Part shown: positions 43,966 through 52,896 of the stretch, one piece after another
Numbering within the stretch: position 1 is the stretch's first letter
Layout: the number at the start of each line of letters is the position of its first letter
Assembly (NCBI GenBank): GCA_024763075.1
Contig: JANTGF010000020.1
Coordinates: forward strand, 1 to 52,956
Source of the DNA: Bacteroidales bacterium
GTDB taxonomy: Bacteria; Bacteroidota; Bacteroidia; Bacteroidales; VadinHA17
DNA length: 52,956 nt
Direction: 5' to 3'
Program-made: the position numbers and the translations under genes
The notes under the pieces: model-generated
Database searches by the model: none
Seen by the model: only the letters and a program-made list of their open reading frames with translations
Told to the model about the DNA's origin: nothing

Positions 43966-44187
43966 GATTAATAAGATATTAACTCATACCACAAATATAT
44001 TCACTTGCATTGGATAATAAATGTAATACATGTCAAAATTGGTTAAAATACTTTATGTTTTTATTAAAATAAGTGAAGATTAAAGCATATAAATATCGTT
44101 TATTTGTTAAGTATTTTAGGTTTTGTGTAATTATCTGATTACTGAAAAGTCTAGAAAGTACCTAATTATTAACTTAAATTTTTATCT
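43966..44187 (+). promoter_or_regulatory. AT-rich leader region of the SusC/SusD operon
   Basis: This 222-base gap is where the SusC promoter should be. It contains near matches to the -7 box (for example TTTATTTG near 44100) but no convincing two-box promoter and no clear hairpin, so an exact site is not called. Confidence 0.3.
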
Positions 44188-47100
44188 ATGCGAAAAAATT
44201 TTGTGTTAACCTTTGTGTTGCTTTTTGCACTCATCGGTGGAGTGTTTGCCCAGGGCAGAATACTCACAGGAAATGTAACTTCAAAAGATGACGGACAACC
44301 GCTTCCCGGTGTGTCTGTTACTGTTGAAGGAACAACCATCGGGACGATAACCGATGTGGATGGCAATTTTACGCTAACGGTCCCACAGGACGCTCAGTTT
44401 CTGAACTTTTCATTTGTTGGAATGAAAAAGTTGCATGTTAACATTACAGGTCAGTCTGTTTATAATGCTATTATGGTTGGCGACGATCTGAGTGTTGATG
44501 AAGTTGTTGTAACGGCACTTGGTATATCCAGGGAAAAGAAATCCTTGGGTTATTCGGTAAGTGAAGTGGAGGGTGACGAACTTACGGATGTACCTCAGGA
44601 AAACATTATGAATTCCCTGGCGGGAAGAGTTTCCGGTGTAGTGATCAGTTCCACTGCCGGGGCTGGTTCTTCAACAAGCATGGTTATTCGTGGTGCTTCC
44701 TCTCTTACCAGCGACAACCAGCCTTTGTTTGTTGTGGATGGTATTCCAATGAACAATAGCTTAAACAATGTTACAGAAATGGCCAGGGATACAAAAGTGG
44801 ACTATGGTAACGCGATTTCTGACATTAACCCGGAGGATATCGAAAGTATTTCTGTTCTGAAAGGGCCAAGTGCAGCTGCCCTCTATGGTTCAAGAGCCGG
44901 TAACGGTGTGGTGCTTATCACAACAAAATCCGGTAAGAGAAGTAAAGGTATTGGGGTAACAGTAACCTCAAATACGGTGATTGAAAGCCCGTATAAATTT
45001 CTTCCCAAGCATAACTTGTTTGCAAACGGGAATCGTCCTTACACTCAGGATAACCGTCCGAACAACGGGTTGCCTTATTTTGCAGTTCCTGCCGGTTCCT
45101 CCGGTTGGGTAGGACCTGAACTGGATAAAGGCATGATGGCTTATCAGTGGCCCTATTTTGATGCTGAGGGTAACCTTGAGGCACGCCCGCTGGTTTCTCA
45201 TCCCAACAATGCAAAGGAGTTTTTCCAGACCGGTTATACCACAACCAACGGATTCTCCATTACAAATGCTACCGACAAGATAAATTATCGTTTATCTTAT
45301 AATAATATGCAAAACAAAGGAGTCGTTCCAAACAGCGATTTACACCGGAATTCAATAAGCTTGAACTCAACAGTTAAGCTTCTTGATAATCTTTCTGTAA
45401 CTACCAGCTTAAATTACTCAGGTACCGGTGCAGATAACCGTCCTGCCGGTAACCGTGGAGCCAACTCCATGCAGGCACTATACGATATCAACTCACATAT
45501 TGATATAAATGACCTGAAAGATTACTGGGAAGAAGGAAAAGAAGGAATTCAACAACGCGGTCCTTATAATCTTGTGGTGAATTCAGATGGTACATACGGA
45601 GTAGATGATATGCAGAATAACCCGTATTTTCTTGCCAATGAAGTAAACAACCCGTTTACTCGAAACCGGATTTACGGTAATGCAAGAATCGACTGGGAAA
45701 TAATGCCGGGCTTATCATTTTTTGTCAGATACAATCATGATCAGTACAATGAAGTTCGTGAAACAAAAATTGCTCCCAGTTATTCAAAAGAGCCAAATGG
45801 TTTCTACGGAATAATGAATCTTACCAGAAAAGAACAAAATGCTGATTTTTTATTGACTTATGATAAAAAATGGGACAATTTTAATCTGGACGCTTCAGTT
45901 GGTGGTAATTATAGATATAATTATAATGCTAATCATCTTACTCAGTCAAAAAGAAGAGGAACCGGTTTAATTGTCCCGAATGTCTTTACTGTTTCTAACA
46001 TTTCTCCTGATAATCTGACCTATAATTCCGGTTACAGTCAAAAGGGTGTTTACAGCCTTTACGCTATGGCAAGTCTGGGTTTTAAATCCATGATCTATCT
46101 TGATCTTACCGGTAGAAACGACTGGTCCAGTACCCTTCCGAAAGAAAACCGTTCATATTTCTACCCATCTGCCTCTTTAAGTCTGCTTTTGAATAATATG
46201 TTCGACATGGGCAGTAGTATAACTTTGGCAAAACTTAGAGCAGGCTGGGCTATGGTTGGTAATGATACCAGCCCGTACAGACTGAACCAGGTGATGGGTC
46301 TGCAAGGCCCCTGGGGTAACCAGATTAGGGCAACCACTTCAGGTACCTTATTGCTTCCCGATTTAAAACCGGAAATACAAACTTCATGGGAAATTGGTGC
46401 TGATCTTGGTTTCTTTAATAATCGATTGAGATTTGAAGGAACATATTATCAGGCTGAAAACCGAAATCAGATTTTAGGTATCGGTCTTCCTCCTTCCTCA
46501 GGCTACACATCCAAGCAGATCAATGCCGGATTACTTTTAAGTAAAGGTGTTGAACTTTCTATAGGTGGTACACCTGTTAGAACCAGTAACTTAAACTGGG
46601 ATGTAAATTTTGTATTTTCCAAAAACAAAACCACCATTGAGGAGCTTTCAGAAGGATTTGATTACATCAGATTATGGAGCGATGCAAAAGGAGGAGCATA
46701 CTCCTGGGTAGGTGATGAGATCGGACAGTTGATTGACCGTGCCATGGTACGGGTTACTGATGAGAGTTCACCTTATTATGGATGGCCTATTGTGGACGAC
46801 GAAGGATGGGAAGACAGTGATAGAACACTGCAGGATGAGGATGGAAACAGAGTCGCTCCTGTCATCGGTAATTTTAATCCTGATTTTATCATGGGTATTC
46901 AAACTTCTCTTTCTTTTAAGAAATTTACGGTAAGTGCAAGCCTGGACTGGAGAGTGGGTGGTCAGTTTGTTTCCCAGACATTCCGTTACGGAGAATCTGA
47001 CCTGCATACTACAAGATGGATAGATAAAGTTCATGATTTCAGAGGTATAAGTGATATTCCAGCATATCTTAAAGAACATGCTGATGAATATTTATCCCCC

Positions 47101-47595
47101 GATGGTGAATTCTTTGTTCTGATTGGAGGACCATCCAAAGACTACGGTGGACTGGAACATACCGAAGATGGTATTACACTCAACGATGGTGTATTTATGC
47201 CGGGTGTGGAAGGTTATTATGACGATGATGGTAAGTTTATCATGGTACGTGAAAACCTTGGTGATGAGAATACACCAACCATCAGGTATCAGGACTATTA
47301 CGGATGGAGTTACACTCGTCTGGCAACATTTGATGCTGACTTTATCAAGCTGAGAGAACTTTCTTTAACATACCAGCTTCCTACATTTAAGGGTGTTCAG
47401 CATTTTTCGGTTTCTGTTTTTACACGGAATCTGATTCTCTGGACAAAAGCCGGAATCGGTGTGGATCCTGAACTGGCATTTCAGCCCGAGGGTGGTGTAC
47501 AAAATAGCGGTATCCAGTTTAAACAGGGTATTGAAAGATATAATGTAGCCCCCTGGACTATCCCGGTAGGTTTTAAGTTAAATATAAGTTTCTAA
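44188..47595 (+). CDS. SusC/RagA-type TonB-dependent outer-membrane transporter
   Basis: This 1135-residue protein has a signal peptide (LFALIGGVFAQ). A carboxypeptidase-regulatory-like beta domain follows (~25-105, GNVTSKDDGQPLPGVSVTVE), then the SusC signature and plug (~110-240: VDEVVVTALGI, SMVIRGASSLTSDNQPLFVV, SISVLKGPSAAALYGSRAGN). A 22-strand beta barrel ends in FKLNISF, the aromatic end typical of outer-membrane proteins. It imports oligosaccharides across the outer membrane with energy from TonB and pairs with the SusD lipoprotein encoded 20 bases downstream. No STN domain is present, so control by an anti-sigma factor through this protein is unlikely. It is the only outer-membrane importer in the window and presumably serves the glycosidases encoded here. 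Confidence 0.96.
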   Translation: MRKNFVLTFVLLFALIGGVFAQGRILTGNVTSKDDGQPLPGVSVTVEGTTIGTITDVDGNFTLTVPQDAQFLNFSFVGMKKLHVNITGQSVYNAIMVGDDLSVDEVVVTALGISREKKSLGYSVSEVEGDELTDVPQENIMNSLAGRVSGVVISSTAGAGSSTSMVIRGASSLTSDNQPLFVVDGIPMNNSLNNVTEMARDTKVDYGNAISDINPEDIESISVLKGPSAAALYGSRAGNGVVLITTKSGKRSKGIGVTVTSNTVIESPYKFLPKHNLFANGNRPYTQDNRPNNGLPYFAVPAGSSGWVGPELDKGMMAYQWPYFDAEGNLEARPLVSHPNNAKEFFQTGYTTTNGFSITNATDKINYRLSYNNMQNKGVVPNSDLHRNSISLNSTVKLLDNLSVTTSLNYSGTGADNRPAGNRGANSMQALYDINSHIDINDLKDYWEEGKEGIQQRGPYNLVVNSDGTYGVDDMQNNPYFLANEVNNPFTRNRIYGNARIDWEIMPGLSFFVRYNHDQYNEVRETKIAPSYSKEPNGFYGIMNLTRKEQNADFLLTYDKKWDNFNLDASVGGNYRYNYNANHLTQSKRRGTGLIVPNVFTVSNISPDNLTYNSGYSQKGVYSLYAMASLGFKSMIYLDLTGRNDWSSTLPKENRSYFYPSASLSLLLNNMFDMGSSITLAKLRAGWAMVGNDTSPYRLNQVMGLQGPWGNQIRATTSGTLLLPDLKPEIQTSWEIGADLGFFNNRLRFEGTYYQAENRNQILGIGLPPSSGYTSKQINAGLLLSKGVELSIGGTPVRTSNLNWDVNFVFSKNKTTIEELSEGFDYIRLWSDAKGGAYSWVGDEIGQLIDRAMVRVTDESSPYYGWPIVDDEGWEDSDRTLQDEDGNRVAPVIGNFNPDFIMGIQTSLSFKKFTVSASLDWRVGGQFVSQTFRYGESDLHTTRWIDKVHDFRGISDIPAYLKEHADEYLSPDGEFFVLIGGPSKDYGGLEHTEDGITLNDGVFMPGVEGYYDDDGKFIMVRENLGDENTPTIRYQDYYGWSYTRLATFDADFIKLRELSLTYQLPTFKGVQHFSVSVFTRNLILWTKAGIGVDPELAFQPEGGVQNSGIQFKQGIERYNVAPWTIPVGFKLNISF

Positions 47596-47615
47596 AAATT
47601 TAAAACTATAAAATC

Positions 47616-49304
47616 ATGAAATCAATAAAAGTATTGAATAAATTGTTTCTGGTTCTGACAGTTTTCGGGTTTTTATCCTGTGAAGATAAACTGACTGAAC
47701 TGAATGTGAACCCACAGGGTGTGGATCCCGAAACGGTGAACCCGAACCTGTTGGTGGCAACTATAATCTCAAATACGGCAAAACCATACCTTGAAGCGGG
47801 TTTTAATGGAGATGTAGCCGGTGTAATGCAATATGTACAAAAAAGCGGTTGGAGTTCCGGGTTGAATAAATTTGACTGGAAATCTGAACGTGGATGGGGT
47901 GGCCCATTTGGAAATCTTAGAAATGCCAAACATCTTTATGACAGGGCCCTTACTGAAGGAATGGAATTCCATGAGGGTATAGCCATTGTTTTAAGAGCTT
48001 TTAACTATGGTTTAATTGCTGACTCCTGGGGTGATGCACCTTATACCGCTGCTTTAAATGCACCGGAGGGCGGGCAGGAAAATATGTTTCCTGTTTTTGA
48101 CTCTCAGGAAACTGTATATAAGGGAATAATTGATGAACTTAAAACAGCGAATACCTTATTGTCAAAATCTGTTGGAGAATACAAGGGTATAGACCCTGAT
48201 GCAGATTTGCTTTATGGTGGTGATCCTGTAAAGTGGAGAAAGTTTGCGAATTCACTGATGCTGAGATATTACATGCGCGTATCTTCAAAACTGCCCGATT
48301 ATGCAAAATCCGGTATTGAAGAGATTGTATCTAATTCCGGTACTTACCCGATCTTTACTTCCACAGATGATGATGCTACCATGGGTTTTGTAGGATCCTC
48401 CAATGATGATGCATGGCCGAACGCCATTGTATTTGACGCATCCGAAAGTAATTTTAACAGAGTTCAGCTTTGTTCAGGTTTCAGGGATGTACTTGTTGAA
48501 TTAAACGACCCCAGACTTCCGGTATGGTTCAATAAGGTAAGAGTACCCATCAGAGTTTCTACTGCTTACTCACCTGAAGCCGATATCACAGTGGATGGCG
48601 TAAGATATTTACATCCGGATTCAATGGCTGTAAAGAATCAGGTAGTTTATGATAAGGATAACTGGGTGGCAGATCTTGAGGAAGGTAAAGTATTGGTTGA
48701 TACAATGGATTATGCAGGTCTTCCTCTGGGAGCTACAACGGGTGAAGGATATCACTGGAACTTAAATCCAAATCCGGTACAGGGAGGATTCAATGTACAC
48801 AATTCGGCATTATCCGATATGTATAAGGAAGCATCCGGAGACATGTTAAAAGCCAGACTTATTTCTTATGCCGAAGTATGTTTCATCCTTTCAGAAGCTG
48901 CAATGAAAAACTGGTCGGTTGGATCTCAGCAGGATTGGTACGAGAAAGGCATTCAGGCTTCATTTGATACCTGGGGTACAAGTGATGACTATTCAGGCTA
49001 TATTGCTGAGGCAGGTGTTGCATATGATGGCTCACTGGAACAATTGATGACCCAAAAATGGATAGCCAACTGGACGGTGGCTCATGAATCATGGTGTGAC
49101 TGGAGAAGAACAGGCTACCCGGTATTTAAATGGGGACCCACAGTAAGACGTGATGCTATGCCATTGCGTTACCGTTATGGGAATGATGAGAAGAACAGAA
49201 ATAACACGAATTATCTGAATGCAGTGGATAATCTTCAGGAAACTGAATTTACGGCCACTGATGGTAAAGATAGCTCATGGTCTAAATTCTGGCTGATACA
49301 ATAA
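47616..49304 (+). CDS. SusD/RagB-type surface glycan-binding lipoprotein
   Basis: This 562-residue protein starts with a lipoprotein signal (LTVFGFLSCEDK) and belongs to the SusD-like_2 group. Typical parts are LTELNVNPQGVDPETVNPNL after the lipid anchor, TPR-like helices (EGIAIVLRAFNYGLIADSWG), YGGDPVKWRKFANSLMLRYY, and the C-terminal AHESWCDWRRTGYP. SusD proteins cap the SusC barrel and deliver captured glycan into it. The gene lies 20 bases after susC and ends at a strong terminator, so the two form a self-contained operon. The ligand is not predictable by eye, although the surrounding enzymes suggest a mannose-containing N-glycan or mannan. Confidence 0.95.
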   Translation: MKSIKVLNKLFLVLTVFGFLSCEDKLTELNVNPQGVDPETVNPNLLVATIISNTAKPYLEAGFNGDVAGVMQYVQKSGWSSGLNKFDWKSERGWGGPFGNLRNAKHLYDRALTEGMEFHEGIAIVLRAFNYGLIADSWGDAPYTAALNAPEGGQENMFPVFDSQETVYKGIIDELKTANTLLSKSVGEYKGIDPDADLLYGGDPVKWRKFANSLMLRYYMRVSSKLPDYAKSGIEEIVSNSGTYPIFTSTDDDATMGFVGSSNDDAWPNAIVFDASESNFNRVQLCSGFRDVLVELNDPRLPVWFNKVRVPIRVSTAYSPEADITVDGVRYLHPDSMAVKNQVVYDKDNWVADLEEGKVLVDTMDYAGLPLGATTGEGYHWNLNPNPVQGGFNVHNSALSDMYKEASGDMLKARLISYAEVCFILSEAAMKNWSVGSQQDWYEKGIQASFDTWGTSDDYSGYIAEAGVAYDGSLEQLMTQKWIANWTVAHESWCDWRRTGYPVFKWGPTVRRDAMPLRYRYGNDEKNRNNTNYLNAVDNLQETEFTATDGKDSSWSKFWLIQ

Positions 49305-49344
49305 GCAGAAAGTTTCATAGATTAGTTTTTTTTCATAATTGTGT

Positions 49345-49390
49345 AAATAAGCCATAATCAAGAGTTATGGCTTATTTATTTTTTAATTAA
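49345..49390 (+). terminator. Rho-independent terminator of the SusC/SusD operon
   Basis: aaataagccataa (49345-49357) and ttatggcttattt (49365-49377) form a perfect 13-bp stem with a 7-base loop, followed by attttttaatt. It lies 40 bases after the SusD stop and could also work in reverse. Confidence 0.88.
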
Positions 49391-49421
49391 CTTAGTCAGC
49401 CGGTTTTATGGCATTTTTTCA

Positions 49422-49528
49422 GGGAAAATTCAAAATGCATGAAAATTAAAATGCAAGCTGTTTACTTTTGTATTATATATTTCTTTTAATTTTAGTCATT
49501 TTAAGTATTTTGTAATTTTAGTTATTTC
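49422..49528. repeat. AT-rich imperfect palindromic element (copy 2 of 3)
   Basis: The block shares the cttttgtattatatatttctttt centre and the attttagtcattttaagtatt right arm with 42448-42588, and has the aaaattcaaaatgcat left arm. It ends 20 bases before the next gene's ATG. Confidence 0.55.
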
Positions 49529-49548
49529 TTATAATTATTCAGTAAAAT

Positions 49549-50583
49549 ATGGAATACAAAGGTCGATATACAATGTTTGATCCCTCACAGATCAATACTT
49601 ATCCGGTTTCTACCCGGAATAATAAAGTTAAACTATTAGATTTGTTGGAACCCGCCGATCTGCATAATATCGAGGCAGAGGTTCCCGGAAAGATCGAGGA
49701 AAGAATTGACTATCTTGCTAAAGAAATTGTTTCTGCCAGGGAAAATGACAAACCGGTGATCTTTTTTACCGGAGCCCATCTGGTAAAAAACGGATTAAGC
49801 AAATTGCTGGGGTACTTCCTGAAAAAGGATCTTTTTACCATGGTTTCAGGTAATGCAGCAACTTCCATCCATGATTTTGAACTGGGTCTGATTGGAGAAA
49901 CCAGTGAATATGTTCCCCAGGCACTTGAAAAAGGACAGTTTGGGATGGCCTTTGAATTTAACTTTATCAATGCGGCCCTTACACTCGGGAATCGCTATAA
50001 ACTGGGTTATGGTGAATCCATAGGCAGGCTGATCACTGATCCTTCATTCAGGGAGGAAGCAGAAAGCATCCTTGGCCTGGAAAAAGGAACCATACGTTTT
50101 AAATATCCTGAGATAAGCGTGCAGGCCATATCTTATCTGGAAAATATTCCTTTTACAGTTCATGCCGGTATAGGAGCGGATGTGATTGATCAGCATTTTT
50201 ATTTTGACGGAGAGGCCAAAGGAGGTTGTTCCGGCCGTGATTTTTTGGTTTATACAAATGAGATTGCAGGTTTTGAAAATGGGGGAGTGCTCCTGAACGT
50301 GGGAAGTGCCGTAACAGGGCCGGAGGTATTCCTTAAAGCTGCATCCATGGCCGGGAATATTGGAAAGGTTCCAAAAAATATCATCACTGCCGATTTTGAC
50401 CTCAGGCCTTTTAAACCTGAGCATATCACAAATGAATCAGCAGTAGGCTATTATTACCGCGACCAGAAAAGTATTGTTACCAGAGTTCCCGAAGCATATG
50501 GCGGAAAAGGATTCTATATTGAAGGAAACCAAAAACAAACCATTCCCTTACTGTTTAAAAAGATAAATGAATTGTTGAAATAA
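49549..50583 (+). CDS. Conserved protein of a deoxyhypusine-synthase-like group, function unknown
   Basis: This 344-residue cytoplasmic protein recalls the deoxyhypusine-synthase-like Rossmann family. It has FFTGAHLVKNGLSKLLGYFL near residue 65, VSGNAATSIHDFELGLIGET near 100, then TVHAGIGADVIDQHFYFDGE near 210 and LLNVGSAVTGPEVFLKAAS near 250. Canonical deoxyhypusine synthase modifies eIF5A, which bacteria lack. Bacterial relatives use NAD with other amines, or are uncharacterised. I recall similar proteins being annotated as hypothetical next to sugar-kinase genes in other phyla, but cannot check this here. The gene stands alone between two AT-rich repeat elements and before the kinase fusion, so a role in a sugar or polyamine conversion is only a guess. 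The N-terminus up to residue 45 looks lineage-specific. Confidence 0.6.
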   Translation: MEYKGRYTMFDPSQINTYPVSTRNNKVKLLDLLEPADLHNIEAEVPGKIEERIDYLAKEIVSARENDKPVIFFTGAHLVKNGLSKLLGYFLKKDLFTMVSGNAATSIHDFELGLIGETSEYVPQALEKGQFGMAFEFNFINAALTLGNRYKLGYGESIGRLITDPSFREEAESILGLEKGTIRFKYPEISVQAISYLENIPFTVHAGIGADVIDQHFYFDGEAKGGCSGRDFLVYTNEIAGFENGGVLLNVGSAVTGPEVFLKAASMAGNIGKVPKNIITADFDLRPFKPEHITNESAVGYYYRDQKSIVTRVPEAYGGKGFYIEGNQKQTIPLLFKKINELLK

Positions 50584-50584
50584 G

Positions 50585-50777
50585 AAATGCCTGAAATATT
50601 AAATTAAAAATGAGCTAAAATTCAAAATGGCTAAAATGAGAAAAAGGAGTTTTGTACAATATGGTTTTAATTTTAGGCATTTTAAGTATTCTAAGTATTT
50701 TAGGCACTTCATAATTTTAGATACTTTAGGCATTTTCTAATTCAAAATGAGCTAAAATTCAAAATAACTAAAATGAA
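50585..50777. repeat. AT-rich imperfect palindromic element (copy 3 of 3, extended)
   Basis: Left-arm units (aaatgcctgaaatatt, aatgagctaaaattcaaaat) and right-arm units (ttttaggcattttaagtatt, ttttaggcac) face each other around a ttttgtacaatatggtttt centre. A second left-arm unit (aatgagctaaaattcaaaat) follows at 50746-50765. It belongs to the same family as 42448 and 49422. Confidence 0.55.
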
Positions 50778-50790
50778 GAAAGAATTTATA

Positions 50791-50840
50791 ACCCTGAAAG
50801 GGTGGGATTATAACAGCCCGGGGCAGCGCCCCGGGGGGCA
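50791..50840. repeat. GC-rich REP-like double hairpin
   Basis: accct-gaa-agggt (50791-50803) and cccggggc-agc-gccccggg (50817-50835) are two close hairpins in AT-rich DNA. No T-run follows, so a terminator is unlikely. The remaining sequence up to 50964 shows no gene or clear promoter. Confidence 0.65.
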
Positions 50841-50964
50841 ATGAAGCAATTATTAGTAGCACCGCCCGATATCCTGAATAAATTACGCGTTATTACTGCG
50901 GCGCTAAGAAGAAAGCAGCATCTTAGTTTGATTGAAAATAGAATAAAAATAAACTAATATACTC

Positions 50965-52866
50965 ATGAAAGAAAATCAGATAAAAGAAATACTGAAAAAG
51001 ATAAATAAGGTAAAAATTGCCGTTTATGGCGATTTTTGCCTGGATGCCTACTGGTTGATGGATCCGGAAGGATCCGAAGTTTCCGTGGAAACAGGCCTGA
51101 AAGCTGAAGCCGTACAGCAGCATTCCTATTCACCGGGAGGAGCAGGCAACATTGTATCTAACCTTGCGGCCTTAAAACCTGCTTCCATTAAGGTTGTCGG
51201 GGTTATAGGTAACGATATCCATGGCAGGGAAATGATTTCCCAGTTCCGGGATCTGGGCGTCGATACGGATTCTTTAACCATCCAGAGTGAAAACTTTGAT
51301 ACCTATACTTATACAAAAAAGTATTACGGGGAAAGGGAAGAACCCAGGATTGACTTTGGCCTGAAAAATAAACGAACACCGGATACGGATGCTGAAATTC
51401 TGCAGAATATAAGAGAAGTACTGGAAAATTATGATGCCTTGATTTTTAACCAGCAGGTACCGGGCAGCATAACGAATCAAAGCTTTATCGATGAAGCAAA
51501 TAAGTTGTTTGAAGAGTTTGATAATAAAATTGTGATGCTGGACTCAAGGCACTTTAATTCACTTTTCCGGAATGTTTACCGTAAGGCGAATGAAATTGAA
51601 ACCGCAATATTGAATAAGCTGGATGTGAAGCCGGGTGATTTTATTTCACTTGCGGATGCCAGAAAATACGGAGCAAATGTCTTTAATCAGTATAAAAAAC
51701 CGATTTTTGTTACCTGTGGTGCCCGCGGAATTATAACCGTTGATTCAGATGGGATCAGTGAAGTGCCGGGCATTCAGTTACTGAAAAGACTGGACACGGT
51801 AGGAGCTGGGGATACTACCATCAGTGCATTGACCTCTTGTCTTGCAGCAGGCGTTCCGGCAAAAGAAGCAGCGGTATTCGCTAATTATGCTTCAGCAGTA
51901 ACCGTACAAAAGTTATTTACAACCGGAACGGCAACAGGCCAGGAAATTATAGAGCTTGCCAAAGAAGCAGATTTTAATCATCTCCCTGAACTGGCAGCGG
52001 ATATACGGCAGGCCGAATTCATACCAAACAGTGAGATTGAAGTCTGTCAACCCGTCACACTTTCACGAATGGGGAAAACAAAACATGTGTTGTTCGATCA
52101 CGATGGTACTATTAGTACACTGAGGCAAGGCTGGGAACTGGTAATGGAGCCGGTCATGATAAAAGCCATTCTGGGTAATCAGTATGAAACGGTTGATGCC
52201 GGAGTCTATCAGGAAGTACAAAAACGTGTGCTGGAGTTTATTGATATGTCAACCGGCATTCAGACGATCGTTCAGATGGAAGGCCTGGTGAGTATGGTAA
52301 AGGAGTTCGGTTTTGTTTCTGAAAACGAAATACTTGATAAACTGGGATACAAGAAGCTATATAACGATGCATTAATGAAGCTTGTCAATAAAAGAATTGA
52401 AAAGTATAAGTCCGGACAATTATCCATTGAAGATTTTACGCTAAAAGGTGCGGTGGAATTTTTAAAGTTATTGAAGGAGAAAGGAGTGAAACTTTACCTT
52501 GCCAGTGGTACGGATAAAGAAGACGTGCTGAACGAGGCGGATGTGCTTGGGTATGCATATCTTTTTGACGGAGAAATACATGGTGCCATTGGTGATATTA
52601 ACAAATATTCAAAGAAAATGGTGATTGATAAGATCATTACCGAACATCAACTGAAAGGAGAGGAACTGGTGGTATTTGGAGATGGTCCGGTGGAAATTAA
52701 GGAAAGTGTGAGGTTTGACGGAATTGCCATTGGGGTGGCCAGTGATGAGGTTCGCAGATACGACCTGAATCTTGAAAAAAGATCCAGACTGATCAGGTCG
52801 GGAGCTCATTTTATCATTCCTGATTTCTCGCAACCTGAACAATTATTAAACCTGCTGTTTAAATAG
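50965..52866 (+). CDS. PfkB-family sugar kinase fused to a HAD-superfamily phosphatase
   Basis: This 633-residue cytoplasmic protein joins two activities that usually oppose each other. Residues ~10-330 form a PfkB/ribokinase domain closest in look to the kinase half of RfaE/HldE: VYGDFCLDAYW, PGGAGNIVSNLAAL, and VGAGDT with catalytic Asp283. Residues ~372-630 form a HAD domain: VLFDHDGTIS with nucleophile Asp378 and Asp380, YLASGTDKEDV (motif II), and VVFGDGPVEIKES (motif IV). No nucleotidyl-transferase domain is present, so it is not a full HldE. A sugar may be phosphorylated, altered by other enzymes of the locus, then dephosphorylated, or the HAD domain may be a phosphomutase of the beta-PGM type. 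The stop codon lies inside a dispersed repeat (52861). Confidence 0.9.
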   Translation: MKENQIKEILKKINKVKIAVYGDFCLDAYWLMDPEGSEVSVETGLKAEAVQQHSYSPGGAGNIVSNLAALKPASIKVVGVIGNDIHGREMISQFRDLGVDTDSLTIQSENFDTYTYTKKYYGEREEPRIDFGLKNKRTPDTDAEILQNIREVLENYDALIFNQQVPGSITNQSFIDEANKLFEEFDNKIVMLDSRHFNSLFRNVYRKANEIETAILNKLDVKPGDFISLADARKYGANVFNQYKKPIFVTCGARGIITVDSDGISEVPGIQLLKRLDTVGAGDTTISALTSCLAAGVPAKEAAVFANYASAVTVQKLFTTGTATGQEIIELAKEADFNHLPELAADIRQAEFIPNSEIEVCQPVTLSRMGKTKHVLFDHDGTISTLRQGWELVMEPVMIKAILGNQYETVDAGVYQEVQKRVLEFIDMSTGIQTIVQMEGLVSMVKEFGFVSENEILDKLGYKKLYNDALMKLVNKRIEKYKSGQLSIEDFTLKGAVEFLKLLKEKGVKLYLASGTDKEDVLNEADVLGYAYLFDGEIHGAIGDINKYSKKMVIDKIITEHQLKGEELVVFGDGPVEIKESVRFDGIAIGVASDEVRRYDLNLEKRSRLIRSGAHFIIPDFSQPEQLLNLLFK

Positions 52867-52896
52867 TGTTTGTCCATAATGTCCGCTATCTGCGTT
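52861..52896. repeat. Dispersed repeat end overlapping the kinase stop codon
   Basis: aaatagtgtttgtc followed by gtccgctatctgcgtt matches 11547-11582 at about 32 of 36 positions. The TAG within it is the stop codon of the kinase-phosphatase gene. The rest of the element, if present, lies beyond the window. Confidence 0.6.

Noticed and set aside
50817-50835. GC-rich hairpin as an intrinsic terminator
   Set aside because: No T-run follows and it is more than 200 bases after the preceding stop codon; a REP-like repeat is a better reading.
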